From: Delphinus delphis
Taxonomy: Eukaryota > Chordata > Mammalia > Artiodactyla > Delphinidae
Assembly: GCF_949987515.2 (NCBI RefSeq)
Contig: NC_082696.1
Span: 36,188,431-36,252,430 of the forward strand
DNA length: 64,000 nt
Reading direction: 5' to 3'
Positions 22,447-33,975 of the stretch are shown here, piece by piece (the stretch's first letter is position 1; each line of letters opens with the position of its first letter). The notes under the pieces are model-generated. The model was not told the DNA's origin. It did no database searches and was given only the letters and a program-made list of their open reading frames with translations. Made by a program: the position numbers and the translations under genes.

Positions 22447-22640
22447 GAATTAGGAGTATGGGATTAACAGATACAAACTACTATAAAATAGATAAGCAAC
22501 AAGGATAGACTGTATAGCACAGGGAATTATAACCATTATCTTGTAATAACCTGCAATGGAATATAATCTGTGAAAACACTATGCTGTATACCTGAAACTA
22601 ACATAATATTGTAAATCAACTGTACTTCAATTTTTTAAAC
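22447..22640 (+). mobile_element. Artiodactyl-lineage L1 3' UTR fragment
   Basis: L1 3' end: 'gggattaacagatacaaactactataaaatagataagcaacaagg', then 'tatagcacagggaattataacc' and 'acctgaaactaacataatattgtaaatcaactgtacttcaatttttt'. A truncated non-coding insertion. Confidence 0.85.
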
Positions 22641-23549
22641 ATGCTGTGTTCTTTTCCTACTATTAGGAGATTTGGAGTAGATGACTCACTTATCCCTTTT
22701 GTGTATTTTCATTCTACTTTCAAACACATTTTTGTTTTATTTTTTATTCTGTTAGACTCTCATTTATTATACATATATGTATATTAACAAAATTTAATAT
22801 GTATTTAGCACTCATACAGTACCTTGCACTAAATTAATCATTTCAATTTGGTGTTATAAATCTGGAAGACACAGTGGTTATCACAAGTGATATAAAAGGC
22901 CTAAGGAAAAAAACAGTGCCAAACACAGAGTTCTTAGAGACTGCAGAATTTAGGTGTGTATTATTGCACCCGGACAAGAAGCTGACAAAGCAAGTATCAT
23001 GGCTTCTGGGAGTTGACCCAGAGTCAATCTGAAGTTGAGTCAAATCTCATCCCCAAATCGTCTGGCTCTTCCTCTTTGCTCTTTTAGCCATTGGTAAGGA
23101 GCCTAGGGAAAATCACTGGCAATTAAAAAAAAAAAAATTCTTACAGGGCTTGCTTGCTTCTGAAGAACTGAGCCCTGGTCTTGAGTGGCTGTTAGGCTCT
23201 AGGTCACTCCCTACTGCCCTGTATATCTCAGCGTCTGCATTTGTGAAATGGGGATACTTAAAACGCAAGTTATTCTGCAGCTATGTCTCAGAGGGTGACA
23301 ATGACAGTTATTTACATAGAGATCATTCTTTATTGTTTGGAAAATTCTTTTTTGTAAACAAGGATATTACACAAAAGAGCTTTGAAAGGTAAAAGACTGT
23401 ACAATTGCAAGTGATTACTGTGCTTCACTTTTTAGAACTCCTGTTTCCCCAACAGTAAAAAAGATGGCTTGTAACAGTCTCAAATATTTAACAGGAGTTT
23501 GGAAAGTCACTCAGTGTCACTTGGACAGTCTTATCTGAGCTAAAGAGAT
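22641..23549. other. No recognised feature
   Basis: About 0.9 kb, unassigned. Contains an A-run at about 23126-23139. No gene or repeat family could be supported. Confidence 0.5.
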
Positions 23550-23660
23550 AGTCATTCAAAACATTTATAGAGCATCTATTATCTGTTAAGCATTGTGTTA
23601 GCCACGGGACAGGTGAACAAAATCCTTAATCCTTTGATCTCGCCTCCAGAGACTTTCATC
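23550..23660 (-). mobile_element. L2 LINE 3' end, antisense
   Basis: Antisense L2 tail: 'cattcaaaacatttatagagcatctattatctgttaagcattgtgttagccacggg', followed by 'gtgaacaaaatcc'. Diverged. Confidence 0.65.
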
Positions 23661-24954
23661 TTCACCTCACTTCCCCAGTCCATAGTAATTGTTACACCGT
23701 TAACCTTGCCAACTGAACTTTTAAACTTCAATATCCCACATTTTTAATGTTATCTTAATGCAAACCAATTAATGTTATTGAAATCCAAGATAAAAATTGT
23801 CCCATATCACATTACCTAATTTGTCTGTGATATCGTCTACTACTTGTCCATATGTTCATCAATTTTTGCATATTTACAGTATTAGTATCAATAGAGTTCT
23901 TCAAGCTGTACTTTGTCACTTAGTATTATACCAGAAGACTTTATTTTTAAACTTTCCTAGCTTTTCTTTTCTGCCTCTGATAATCTTGTTCTAATATACT
24001 TTCTCTGTCCACTGTGGTGGATATAATGGTGGATATTTGCTTGCTTTATATCTATTCTAATCTTCTACTTTTCTTCCTATACTAAAAAGGCTTGAAAACT
24101 AAACAGTGACATTTCCCAGATGCCCTTGAAGCTAGAGCTGATTGTGATTTACGTTCCAGCACACAAGTTACCAGGGCAAATTTAGGCCCTGGACAGGAAG
24201 GGTAACCTGACTCAAAGTCCTCAATAAATGAGAGAGTGATTGCAGAGTGGTGGACAGCAGAAAAGAGGGAAGAAGGATGATGGTGTGAATCTAAAACATG
24301 AAAAGTTTAGCATGAGGTTGGGAGACGTTCAGACAGTGTGGGCATTTTATGAAATGGCCAAGGGTGCCCATGACCCTCTCTTGCCTTTCTCCCCTGCCCC
24401 CAATTCTTTCATTTCAGTACCTGAGGGGAACTTCAGCTCAGTGTAGCTGCTATTCCTGTAGATTCCAAAGGGCCAGATTCTATCGTTGAGCCTCTGCTCA
24501 CGCTGCTTTCCCAGTGCCAAAGCCCAATCCCTTCTTCTCAGTTTACATACTTCATGGTCAACCAGAAGTTTTTTCTCTTTCATGATTTCCTTGTCAGTTG
24601 TGACTCTTAGAAGTCTGTGCCATATATGAATATCTAACACAGCTTAGTTGTGTCTTCATCACAGACTGCCATTTATTACTCTTCAATGGTTCAGTAAATC
24701 TTGTGACACAACAGTAGTGTCAAAACCTCATCGTTCTTCTCAAGCCTTCTATCCTATCAACTCCCCATTCTTTTTTCACTCTTTCATTTCACAGAGAAAA
24801 TAAAACATACCAGTTGAAAAAATCCCTCACATTTCTCCCTCCTCACAGTATTCCTTCATGTCTTCTTATCAGGGAGGAAGAGGTACCCCTCCACGTGTCA
24901 AAGACACACATCCTCTACTGGCATCCAGTTCTCTTCATAATTTCCTGAGCATCT
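23661..24954. other. No firmly recognised feature
   Basis: About 1.3 kb. The part 24010-24260 ('ttcccagatgcccttgaagctagagctgattgtgatttacgttccagc') is reminiscent of the central part of a MaLR-like LTR, but no ends can be placed. The rest is unassigned. Confidence 0.4.
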
Positions 24955-25085
24955 TGATGTTCCAGCACCAGCCCAGGTGCCAAGTAGAGGGTGATGATCT
25001 GCACAAACATGGTCCCTGCCCTCAGAGTTGAGAACCTAGTAGAGAACAGGTATTTGGTTATTATAAATAGGATGAGTGTAAAGTC
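24955..25085 (-). mobile_element. L2 LINE fragment, antisense
   Basis: Antisense L2: 'aacatggtccctgccctcagagttgagaacctagtagagaacagg' matches the L2 3' region read backwards. It ends close to a sense-oriented L2, giving two L2 copies tail to head. Confidence 0.6.
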
Positions 25086-25099
25086 ACACAGGGATTCTG

Positions 25100-26020
25100 T
25101 CTCCTCCTGCCTTCTTGGAAACTGCCATTGACCAACTCCTACATCTTCACTATCTCCAAGCGCTTGCTTTTTATAACATCCCCACGATTAGTATTTACGC
25201 TTGCCCCTTCACCTTAAAAGTAAGATAAAAATTCCTTTATGCCTATTTCCCTCTGAATATAATCCTACATTGTCTTCCATTCCCCAGCAAAACTTCTAGA
25301 AAGAGCTGCTTATAATCACTGTATTCCTTTTCTTACATCCTCCTGCAACTTGGCTTCTGAAACACTTCCCACCTCCATCACCAGATCCCAGGAACCTCTC
25401 CCACCAAAAACAGTGACTTTCATGTTGTGAACACAGTGCGTAATTTTCAGTTCTTGTTTGACCTCTCGGCAGTATTTGAAGTTCTTTATCATTCCCTGTT
25501 TCTCCAAACCCTCTTTGTTTAGCTTCAGGCACTCCACAATCTTAATTCCTCTCTCCTCTTTTGCTACTCTATTTCCATCTTCTTTGGAGGTTCATTTCAG
25601 CTGTTAGACCTCTAAGATTCAGTTCTCCCCTCAATTCATGTGCTGTCTTCCACCTAGGCAATTTCATCCATTCCTGAGTCCTAAATTAACATCTTCAGAG
25701 GACTGTTCCACATTTATACCTCCGGCTCAGATCTCTTCTCTGAATTTCAGACTAGCGTACCTAACAGAGCTTGGGTAATTTCCTCTGGGAATGTTTCACA
25801 GAATTCTTGACAAGCTTAGGGTCTCTTACAGTGCACTCCCATTTCACTTGTATTTTTCTATCTACTTTATTGTGATTTTATTATGTCTTCTTCCCTGAAA
25901 TGTATTCTGTGAGGGCAGGAACGCCAGTACTATACTTATTTTATTCAACACTTTACCCACAGTGTCTAGCAAAGTGCCTGCTTTGTAATTACTATTTATT
26001 GAAACTCTGAATTGATCAAT
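25100..26020 (+). mobile_element. L2 LINE, long fragment (ORF region to 3' end)
   Basis: L2 landmarks in order: 'ccccagcaaaacttctagaaagagctgcttataatcactg' (25285-25321), 'cacctccatcaccagatcc', 'tttgacctctcggcagtatttgaag' (25458-25482), 'atacctccggctcagatctcttctctgaatttcagactagcgtacctaac', then the 3' tail 'gtctagcaaagtgcctg' to about 26010. There is a gap between the ORF region and the tail (around 25770-25880). One of the two longest L2 copies in the window; all frames are broken. Confidence 0.8.
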
Positions 26021-27114
26021 TTAATGATTTTCATTGAAGCCATTGTAGGAGTTGTCTGTTTTAAAGGACATCAAAATTAGTGTGTCTTTCATCTTTTACA
26101 ATATGATAGCCCTTTAATAACTGATACTTTTGTGAAATATTTATAAAAACAAATTACTAAAAAAGTGAAACCAGCAATAACAAAAAAGACATACAAAATG
26201 CAAGCCCCAATTTTTCATTATTACATACAGCAGACTTGTTTTTACTCAATGGGATAACTCTAAAGGTTTCTAAATGTTTACTCTAAATTTCTGCAATTTT
26301 CCTGATGCTGCATGGTGACAGCTCACAAACCAGCATTAGACAGCTGACCATACTTTGAGTAGTGCTGGGTCGGATGACAGAGGTGGTCATACCTCTCAAT
26401 TTTTTTGCATTTGCATCTTTCCCTGATCACTTTATTTGCCAAGGAACATTAGAGAAAAGTCCTTTTTGTTTTTGCAAAGCAAGTAAGGAGCTGCTTCTCT
26501 AATGGTCAATGAATTGAGTATCCCTCATGGTTCAAGTTGCTGTAGAGGGTACAGATGTCACGGATGAGGTAGAGTAGGGATCATCAGTGTGCACGTGTAC
26601 CATGGAGACTGCTCGAGCCTTTTGCTGCATGGTTATCACAGGGTCCTCGACAGAGTGACCGCTGAGTCAGTGCCCACTATTGTGCAGCCTTATCCTTGGC
26701 ACTGAGTGCTTTAAAGCCAAAGACTTCCTGAAGATACCTGCATCCTTTCGTTGTTTATCAATACTACATTCAGAACCCTTCAAACACTGCAAATATTACA
26801 GCCGTTAGGAAACCCTTGCATTATTTCTACTAAACATATGAGAACTGCAACTTCTCATGGAATTGCCAAATTTTTTTTTTCTAGGACCAAATATCCACGA
26901 CACTAAAAGTTCAGTGTGATGATATCTATAGTTTTCCCACATATTTTTTAACAGTAAGACTATGGGGAAGTTTCAACCTCTTCCCCTTGTCAACTTTGGA
27001 ATATTTCTCTGTTTAATATTTGAAGAACTAATAAAAGCCCAGCCTCACACTGGAACCTCAGATTATCTCGGGCAGAAATTGCTAGACAGAAGCTCTGTTT
27101 TTAATGTCTTATTA
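26021..27114. other. No firmly recognised feature
   Basis: About 1.1 kb. A short stretch near 26325-26366 ('ccatactttgagtagtgctgg') resembles the end of a MER5-type hAT element, but it is too short to call. Otherwise unassigned. Confidence 0.45.
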
Positions 27115-27297
27115 AGGTTGCCAGATTTAACAAATAAAAATACAGGGCACTCAGTTAAACCTGAACTTCAGATAAACAACAAAAAATGTTTTTAGTATGG
27201 ATGAGGCACATATCCGTTGGATGGGACACTAAAAATTTATTCTCTGTTTATCTGAAATTCAAGTTTAACTGAGTGTCCTGTATTTTATCTGGCAACG
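27115..27297. mobile_element. Palindromic DNA-transposon-like element (hairpin MITE)
   Basis: The left arm starts 'ggttgccagat' and includes 'tacagggcactcagttaaac' and 'cttcagataaacaac'. The right arm is its imperfect reverse complement, 'gtttatctgaaattcaagtttaactgagtgtcctgtattttatctggcaac'. Each arm is about 80 bases around a short centre near 27200-27230. The left arm has a few extra bases ('ttaacaaataaa'). This is a known type of mammal-wide palindromic DNA element; the family name is not assigned. Confidence 0.75.
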
Positions 27298-27944
27298 CTG
27301 TCTTGGGTAAATTATTTTATTTAGATGGGCGCTTTTTCCTATGTTACCACTGTGGGGTTTTTTGTTGCTGTTGCTTGTTTCTTTTTTTGTTTTTGGACTC
27401 TTTTCTTCACTATTTGAACACATTTTTTTAAAGGCTCTCTGCCAATCCCCAGCTCATTATCAATGACATCATTAGCATCACCATAGCTCTAAATTATGTT
27501 GAAACAGGATTAGAACTACTGACAAATTGTAAAGACAAGAGGCTCCCAAGGAAGTTAGGATCAAATTATGATCAAGAAAGGAAAGGAAGGAAATGCCAAA
27601 CTTAGCCTGTAGATAATGCCCAGCATAGTGAATGCTCTGTAAAGGCAGTCGGACACGAAATACCCCTGGGAGGCCCATGGGCACTCAGCCTCGCATTTCA
27701 CAGATGGAGAAACTTGAACACAAAGGGAGTTAGTGACTTCTTGAGGGGGCAGGAAGCAGCTGTATAAAGGGATGGGGGAAGAGAAGAGAAAGAAAATCTT
27801 CTGAAACCCAATCTTACCTGGCAGGGTGTGGAGAAGGCAGACATCACTGAAATGTGGAAATTTATTAAAATATTTTTCTTCTAGACGAGTGGGAAAGTCT
27901 GGTCTCTACAATCCCACCCTTTATATGCACAAATCGTGGAACCA
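27298..27944. other. Mostly unassigned; possible MIR remnant near 27690-27750
   Basis: The stretch 'catttcacagatggagaaacttgaacacaaagggagttagtgacttc' looks like an antisense MIR core. The rest, including the T-rich 27358-27400 region, has no supported feature. Confidence 0.4.
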
Positions 27945-28085
27945 GCACATTCTAAAATTTGGAAGGAACATTAGAGAACATTCATCCCAATTCCTTCATT
28001 ATATTGATGGAAGAATGGAGGCCAAGGGTTTGAGTGACTTTAACCAAATTGTATAACTTGTAGGACTCCGCCTGGGTGTAGACCA
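27945..28085 (-). mobile_element. MIR-like SINE remnant, antisense
   Basis: The order 'acattctaaaatttggaaggaacattagagaacattcatcccaattccttcatt', then 'gatggaagaatggaggccaagggtttgagtgacttt', follows the antisense of a mammal-wide MIR-related SINE. The exact subfamily is unsure. Confidence 0.5.
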
Positions 28086-28457
28086 GGATGGTCTACTAAG
28101 GAGGTCTACTTCTTAGTGTTTTCATCCAGCTGCTTTTTAATTAATAATTGATCCACAAACTATAAAAAGAAAGCCAGGGTGAGTTTTTTCAACCAAGGAA
28201 AGTAACTCCAATAAATTGGGGCATAAAAGGGTCTTAAAATATCTCTCTTTTCAGTAAGTTTAGGAGCTGCCATGTAAGAATAAAGTCTGATCCTCTTGTT
28301 AAAGGGTAAATTATAAAAGAGATATGACTTATGCAAGTATAAAGAAACCACGTCAAATATTTGATTTAACTAATTAATTAATGAGGGAACCAGTAAGATG
28401 TTACAATTGATTTAAATGGTAGTTTGACATACAGAGATAATATATTACCTACCTGAG
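28086..28457. other. No recognised feature
   Basis: About 0.37 kb of AT-rich sequence, with a short 'attaattaat' run near 28370-28381. Nothing else is supported. Confidence 0.5.
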
Positions 28458-28843
28458 TGCTAAGGACTGAATTGTGTCTGCCCCTCACAACTCCCGCCCA
28501 GATTCATATGTTAAAGCCCTAACCCTTCATATGACTGTTGGGGGTTAGGGCCTTTACGGAGGTGATTAAGGTTAAACTAAGATTTAAGAGTAAATCCTTG
28601 ATCCAGTTGAACTGGTGTCCTCATAAAAGAGCAAGAGATACCAGCGATAACTCTCTCCCTGCCATGGGAGGACACAATAAGGCGGCAGCCACCTGCAAGC
28701 CAAGAAGAGAGCTGTCACCAGAATGTGACCATACTGGCATTCTGATCTCAGACTTCTAGCCTCAAGACCTGTAAGAAAACAAGTTTCTGTTGTTTCAACT
28801 ACCCTCTCTATACTATTTTGTTATGGCAGCCTGAGCTAACACA
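28458..28843 (+). mobile_element. MLT1-type MaLR solo LTR
   Basis: Clear MLT1 order: 'taaggactgaattgtgtctgcccc' start, 'gattcatatgttaaagccctaaccc', 'gtgattaaggttaaac', 'tggtgtcctcataaaagagc', 'cacctgcaagccaagaagagag', 'tttctgttgtttcaac', ending 'gctaacaca' at 28843. Full-length solo LTR, no internal genes. Confidence 0.9.
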
Positions 28844-29238
28844 CTGAGAAATCCATTTTCATTGCCTTGAACAGGAATCATTTGCATAGCTATGGACAGA
28901 AACATTAGCATTTTTGTACGGTTAACTTCTCTCCACAGAGTTGGAGGAGCCTAGTCAAAGAGAGACAAAGGCACACAACCCTATAGAATTAGATAATCCC
29001 CATAAGCTACATCATTCCATGGAAAGGCTATCTAATAATCTCTTTTAGCCATTTAAACATCTATAATTTCCCCTCACGATTTTTATGAAGATACATCTGT
29101 AGGAAAATATTTTACCCATGTTACTTTAAGCCCACCTGCACTTCACTGGAGGTCACTCCATTCCTTACAGCACACGTTTTATGGGCTTCTATGGACAGAG
29201 AGCTCTACCTGCTTCTCTTTCCTCCATTTTCAACTTTT
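28844..29238. other. No recognised feature
   Basis: About 0.4 kb of unassigned sequence. Its last 13 bases (29226-29238, 'attttcaactttt') are the left target-site duplication of the SINE that follows. Confidence 0.5.
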
Positions 29239-29423
29239 TTTTTTTTTTTTTGCGGTACGCGGGCCTCTCGCTGTTGTGGGCTCCGGACGCGCAGGCTCAG
29301 CGGCCATGGCTCACGGGCCCAGCCGCTTCGCGGCATGTGGGATCTTCCCGGACTGGGGCACGAACCCGTGTCCCCTGCATCGGCAGGCGGACTCTCAACC
29401 ACTGTGCCACCAGGGAAGCCCCT
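29239..29423 (-). mobile_element. Young CHR-type SINE with 21-base internal deletion, antisense
   Basis: T-run (tail) at 29239-29251 and head complement 'accagggaagcccc' at 29409-29422. Target-site duplication 'attttcaactttt' at 29226-29238 and 29424-29436. Compared with the copies at 46832 and 58933, a 21-base block between 'gttgtgg' and 'ggctccgg' (near 29279) is missing. Otherwise close to the young consensus. Confidence 0.94.
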
Positions 29424-29436
29424 ATTTTCAACTTTT

Positions 29437-30668
29437 TACTCTCCTTACTCTCCATCCTCTTCTGTGACTGAAAGTGTTAATTACATTTATCTGCAGTTAA
29501 TTTGTATAAAATAAATATAAAACCTCTTTCCATTGGAAGATTAAAACACTTCCAAAATCAATAACCAGTTTATTTAGGAGAAAGAAGAGGAAGACTCTTT
29601 CCTAAATGTGTCATACTTCTCAGAACTAAGAGGCATCTCAATAGATAATTTTGTTCTTCATATTTAAGTACCTAGAAGATAAAGTTTTATTTAAACTATT
29701 CAAAAATGATTGAGTCATCGTGTTTCTAGATGACTCATAATAAAAATTTTGTAACTACTGATAGAAATATAAATATTCTTACTGTAATGGTACACATCCT
29801 TAGAGAATCACAGATTTAAATTTTTGAAGTTTAGAGACTGAAGAATATTTTCTCATCAATTTTTCATTCCTTCTGTATTACTCTTCAGAAAAATTGACTG
29901 CTTAAATATTTTTGATTATCTCAATACTTCAAGAGGAGTTCCTTTCTCTTGTTAAATAGCTCCAAAAATAATCATAATTTCCCCTAAGCCTTAAAATATT
30001 AAAAATATACTACTAATGCAAAATAATTTTAATAACTTACAGAAAGCTACTATTTCTCTGGTATGATAGCTTCCAATTACATATATTAATCCATCTGTTA
30101 CAATGAAGCTCTTCCAAGACTATTTTCCATCTTCTGAATTCATATCATCTAATAATGAGAAGTCTAGATTTTGGAATATATATGTAGGCTACTAAGAAAT
30201 CTTTCATTTCTGCTTAATTTAATCTTCATATAACTTTGACTTCTCTATAAAATTCCACTTATTTTCTAGACTTTTATGGAGATTTATAATGGCAATATTA
30301 TAAATATTTTATATGAAAATGATTATAATTTAGGAAACCTGTAACTGTACTTATGGAAATTAAAAAACACATCCTCTAAAGTTAACCAATGAGTCCTTTG
30401 TAAAGTGTATCTTTACAAACTCATTGATTTTAATGTATTTTTGTATATCCATCCACTGCTGTTCTTCTTCTTCTTTTATGTTCAAAATTTTCCATCTTTG
30501 GCCAGTAGCATTTTCTTCAAGTTCGCTCCTGAGTCCCTTTGATACAATTCCAATAGTCTTAGAAAGCTTTTACGATTTTTGATATTGAATATTCCGTCTT
30601 GTTCATCCTGCCCCAAGCCTGGAATCAGCCATTTCTTTCAAGCCCTGGTTTCTTCTTTAGGAGGAAAA
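29437..30668. other. No recognised feature; AT-rich
   Basis: About 1.2 kb of AT-rich unassigned sequence with no repeat family or gene that I can support. Confidence 0.5.
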
Positions 30669-30695
30669 TATTATTATTATTATTATTATTATTAT
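30669..30695. repeat. (ATT)n microsatellite at SINE tail
   Basis: Nine uninterrupted ATT units. They sit where the A/T tail of the adjacent antisense SINE is expected, so the microsatellite probably grew from that tail. Confidence 0.9.
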
Positions 30696-30862
30696 TTTGG
30701 TTGCGCCGGGCCTTAGTTGCGGCTGGCAGGCTCCTAAGTTGTGGCATGCAAACTCTTAGTTGTGTCATGCATGTGGGATCTAGTTCCCTGACCCAGGATT
30801 GAACCTGCAGCCCCTGCATTGGAAGGTGGATTCTTAACCACTGCACCACCAGCGAAGTCCCC
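30696..30862 (-). mobile_element. CHR-type SINE, older short copy, antisense
   Basis: Head at the right (complement of 'accagcgaagtcccc' near 30848-30862) and B-box region 'attgaacctgcag' near 30798. Likely target-site duplication with one mismatch: 'aaaatatta' (30665-30673) and 'aaaatagta' (30863-30871). Shorter and more diverged than the young copies. Confidence 0.85.
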
Positions 30863-31419
30863 AAAATAGTATTTAAATTGCATAGTTCATATGCCAACAT
30901 TAACAATATTACAGAATCAATCTATTATTCTAATAACTGGCAGAATGGAAAAGAATCAAACATCTATATTGCTTTTCAAGAACAAATTGTACCTCAGGGT
31001 AACCAAATAAGTGAACAGTCTTCTTTATGAGAAGATTTCCAATTAATAAAGGCAGAAAGATGGTAGAATTGGAATGTTACCATTTTCAAGACCCTAATGA
31101 GATAAAGGATTTAGACAGTTATTAAGTAGAAAGTTGTTGAACAATTTGTAATGGATTGGGTTGACAATATCTATCATTGATCAACTGAACAATTACAATG
31201 ATAAAACAAAAAGAGGGATAACCATAAAATATGTACCTTCTGATAGGATGTAACAGGAAGTACAGAACATCACTTATAAAATGTCTCTGTCCCCTCCCCC
31301 ACCAAAAAAAAAAAAAAAACTGGAACCAAATCAAGCCTCTAGATCTAACTACCAGTTTGCTAATATGCTGGAGACAATGGACCATGTTAAATGACACAAC
31401 AAGGGCACAATTCTACATC
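30863..31419. other. No recognised feature
   Basis: About 0.55 kb, unassigned. Contains an A-run (about 31303-31319). Confidence 0.5.
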
Positions 31420-31612
31420 CTGTTTCCCTAATAATTTCCTAAATTTTAAAGAACTAAAAAAAGGGGGAGAAGGAACTTATAGACTAAGAGAAACTTATAA
31501 AGCATATCAACCAAATGAGTGTGCAGACCTTGCTTGATCCTGATTTGAACAAAACAACTATACAATATGTTATGAAACAATCAGGGAAGTCTGAATATTT
31601 TTGATAATATTA
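31420..31612 (+). mobile_element. Old L1 (L1M-type) 3' UTR, left part
   Basis: 'gaccttgcttgatcctgatttgaacaaaac' (31526-31555) and 'atgttatgaaacaatcagggaagtctgaatatttttgataatatta' (31567-31612) match the L1M 3' UTR. The sequence is broken at about 31613 by a younger L1 end and resumes at 31736. Confidence 0.75.
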
Positions 31613-31735
31613 GGGAGGGGATATGGGGATATATGTATACATAGAGCTGATTCACTTTGTTATACAGCAGAAACTAACACACCATTGCAAAGCAGTTATA
31701 CTCCAAAAAAGATATTAAATTAAAAAAAGTTATTA
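31613..31735 (+). mobile_element. Younger L1 3' end nested in L1M
   Basis: 'gagctgattcactttgttatacagcagaaactaacac' and 'aagcagttatactcc' are the cetartiodactyl L1 3' signature, ending in an A-rich tail. About 120 bases long, so a very short 5'-truncated insertion. Target-site duplications could not be defined. Confidence 0.8.
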
Positions 31736-31918
31736 ATTCGATCATGGTATTTGGTTATATTTTTAAAGTGAAGGAGTAGATATGAAACAAGTTTAAACGT
31801 GTGTTGATAATTGTTGATGGTGGAGGATGGGTTTCTGGGATGTCGCTCTCTACATTTTGTCATCCCCCTATTTTTGTATGCTTGAAATTTTTCACTATGA
31901 AATACTGAGAAAATTTTA
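31736..31918 (+). mobile_element. Old L1 (L1M-type) 3' UTR, right part
   Basis: Continues 31420-31612: 'gatcatggtatttggttatatttttaaag', 'gttgataattgttgatggtgg' and the terminal 'tttgtatgcttgaaatttttcactatgaaa' of L1M. Confidence 0.75.
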
Positions 31919-31920
31919 AA

Positions 31921-32255
31921 TCCATGTATCTTTTCTTTTAAGAATTGTATTTCTAAGAATTTTGTCTTGGAGATATATTTGCATTTGTGCTGAACAACAT
32001 GTGAATATGCATTGGAGTAGTGCTACAATATCAAAAGATTAGAAAGTATCTAAATGTCCATCACTAAGGCACTGCTTACATAAATTAAGGTATATCCATA
32101 CATTGGAGTACCATGCAGTCTTTAAAAAAGAATGAGGTAGCATTAGATATAAAATTAGGAATGATCTCCAAGACATAACGTTAGGTGAAAAAAGCAAGCG
32201 GAAAAACAATTTATATATCCATATATTATTGACTCTGGACATAAATCAGGGCGTG
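31921..32255 (+). mobile_element. Old L1 (L1M-type) ORF2 end fragment
   Basis: 'aagtatctaaatgtccatcactaaggcactgcttacataaattaaggtatatccatacattggagtaccatgcag' is the conserved end of L1 ORF2, followed by 'gatctccaagacataacgttaggtgaaaaaagcaag'. It lies downstream of a 3' end, so it is a second, separate L1M copy. Confidence 0.8.
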
Positions 32256-33654
32256 CATATTCTCAAGTACCATTGGAAGATACTTTGTCATCATGAGGAA
32301 AGCTGGTGTGAGAACTAAGCTGATACAAGGGCAGAGCTGAGTGGATGTCAAAGGCACGGAGCTATTTCATTTTTTAAGTCAACTTTGTTTGGGTTTTCCA
32401 TGCTTGCAGGCTAAAATAGCTTAATGAATGCATCAGGGCTAGTCCTGCATCACCAGGAGAAGATCACAGGAAAGGATTGGGGTTGGGATGTGGGAAAGAC
32501 ACAAATCACCTCTTCCAAAAAGTGACAAGTCAAGGAGAGATATTAAAATGTTTCATTGATAGCAAAGCACACTTTAGAGCAGTTTGAAAAAACTCCTTTA
32601 AAAGGTTACTAGTGTAACCCCTGAAACAAATCTAGTACATTCAGATGGGATATCCAAGATTTCTGTCTAATTTTCTGCCCTAAGATCTTCCTATCCACTC
32701 AAATGTCCAGAAGTGCATTCTGGTATCTATAACATATAGTGTGCTGGGCAGGACTGTAAGGTTTTTTTTGAAACCTAAAATAGGCAAAAGTTTCCTTGTC
32801 TGATTTTTGCTCTAAACACTAACCCAACCCGAGTGTGTGCGCATGATTTGTAAACCACAAAGAATTCTGAGCCAAGATTCAGGTGAAGCTTCTTTTTTTC
32901 CCCTGGTTTCAAGTTAGGCAAAAATCAATGTTTCGAGCCCATTACAAGTGAAAGTTATTGAGGTCAACTGACAGGAATTCAGATATAAGATTTTCCAACT
33001 CCGGTCTAAGCAAGCTGCATAGAAAAAAGTTCTTTTATTCAAATCATTCCAACTGGTAGGCGTGATTCTCCACAGTCTCCACAGACAGAAGGGCTTTGCT
33101 TAGTTATGGTTTGTAAACTAAACTTTAACAAATTCGATCAGGTAACTCATCCAAAGCTAAGAAAGTTTAAGTCAGAATGATTCCAGGATTAAATTATCAA
33201 AGTAAGCCTTTAGGGTGCTTATTTGAGGTGGTTTAAATGCAGTCATTATTTACGGAGTTTGTAGACCTCTGACTTGGTCTACTAAGGAGTAAAAATGGCT
33301 CAAGTCTCTTATTTGGCTTACTAGGTTCCTACATCTTCTCAAGGGTAATAAAGGAATCTCAAATAACAGTCTTTCCAAAAGTTCATCCAGGCCTTTAAAA
33401 TCTCTGAATTGAAATTACTCTTTTATTAACCAGATTCATAGTCCTAAGAAGACACGTTTCCATGCTAATCTGCAGAAGAGAGAGGTAAACACATTTATCT
33501 CTGATTGTAAAAGGCAAGGAGTAGAAGTTATAAAAGAGGAGACTGCGTCACAGATGAAGGGCTCAGATTCCCAACCCAGGAGAGAGTTGTCTTTTCCCTG
33601 CTCCAAAAGACTGAGTGACCCTGAGAAATAGGTGCCTGCCCAGGTCAAATAACT

Positions 33655-33657
<3 letters not shown>
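32256..33657. other. No recognised feature
   Basis: About 1.4 kb of unassigned sequence. No repeat family or gene signal could be supported. Confidence 0.5.

Positions 33658-33720
<63 letters not shown>
33658..33720. repeat. (AT)n microsatellite
   Basis: 63 uninterrupted bases of alternating A and T, followed by a short (CA)-rich block (33721-33732). Self-complementary and likely length-variable. The 110-residue frame with Tyr-Ile repeats across it is an artefact of the repeat. Confidence 0.98.
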
Positions 33721-33726
<6 letters not shown>

Positions 33727-33799
33727 CACACATAGGTGTATATATAAATAGGACCACAAGCCCCACAATAAGCTTAAGCTTAGACAGGCAAGGGACAGG

Positions 33800-33975
33800 A
33801 AGAAGACCAGTAAGACAGGAGCAGGGCTACCAAAAGGGAGAGTGGAAAGAGAAAGACCAGGCCAGAGAGAAGGATTACCTAGAGCCTTGGAACCAAGGTC
33901 AAGTGTTCATATTCTTTTCTAATTGGAATGGAGAGCCACTGGAGCATTTTCAGCAAGCCACAGTCTCTCCTTGTA
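33800..33975 (-). mobile_element. L2 LINE fragment, antisense
   Basis: 'aaagggagagtggaaagagaaagaccaggccagagagaaggattacctagagcc' and 'aattggaatggagagccactggagcattttcagcaag' match the antisense L2 ORF-region block that normally reads 'gggaagccattggagggtttt'. Confidence 0.65.

Noticed and set aside
28458..28843. Possible intact endogenous retrovirus at the LTR-like sites (also 8.3, 43.4 and 62.9 kb)
   Set aside because: All are solo LTRs of the MaLR class; no gag, pol or env-like sequence lies next to them.
33436..33768. 110-residue frame with a Tyr-Ile repeat
   Set aside because: The repeat is translated (AT)n microsatellite.
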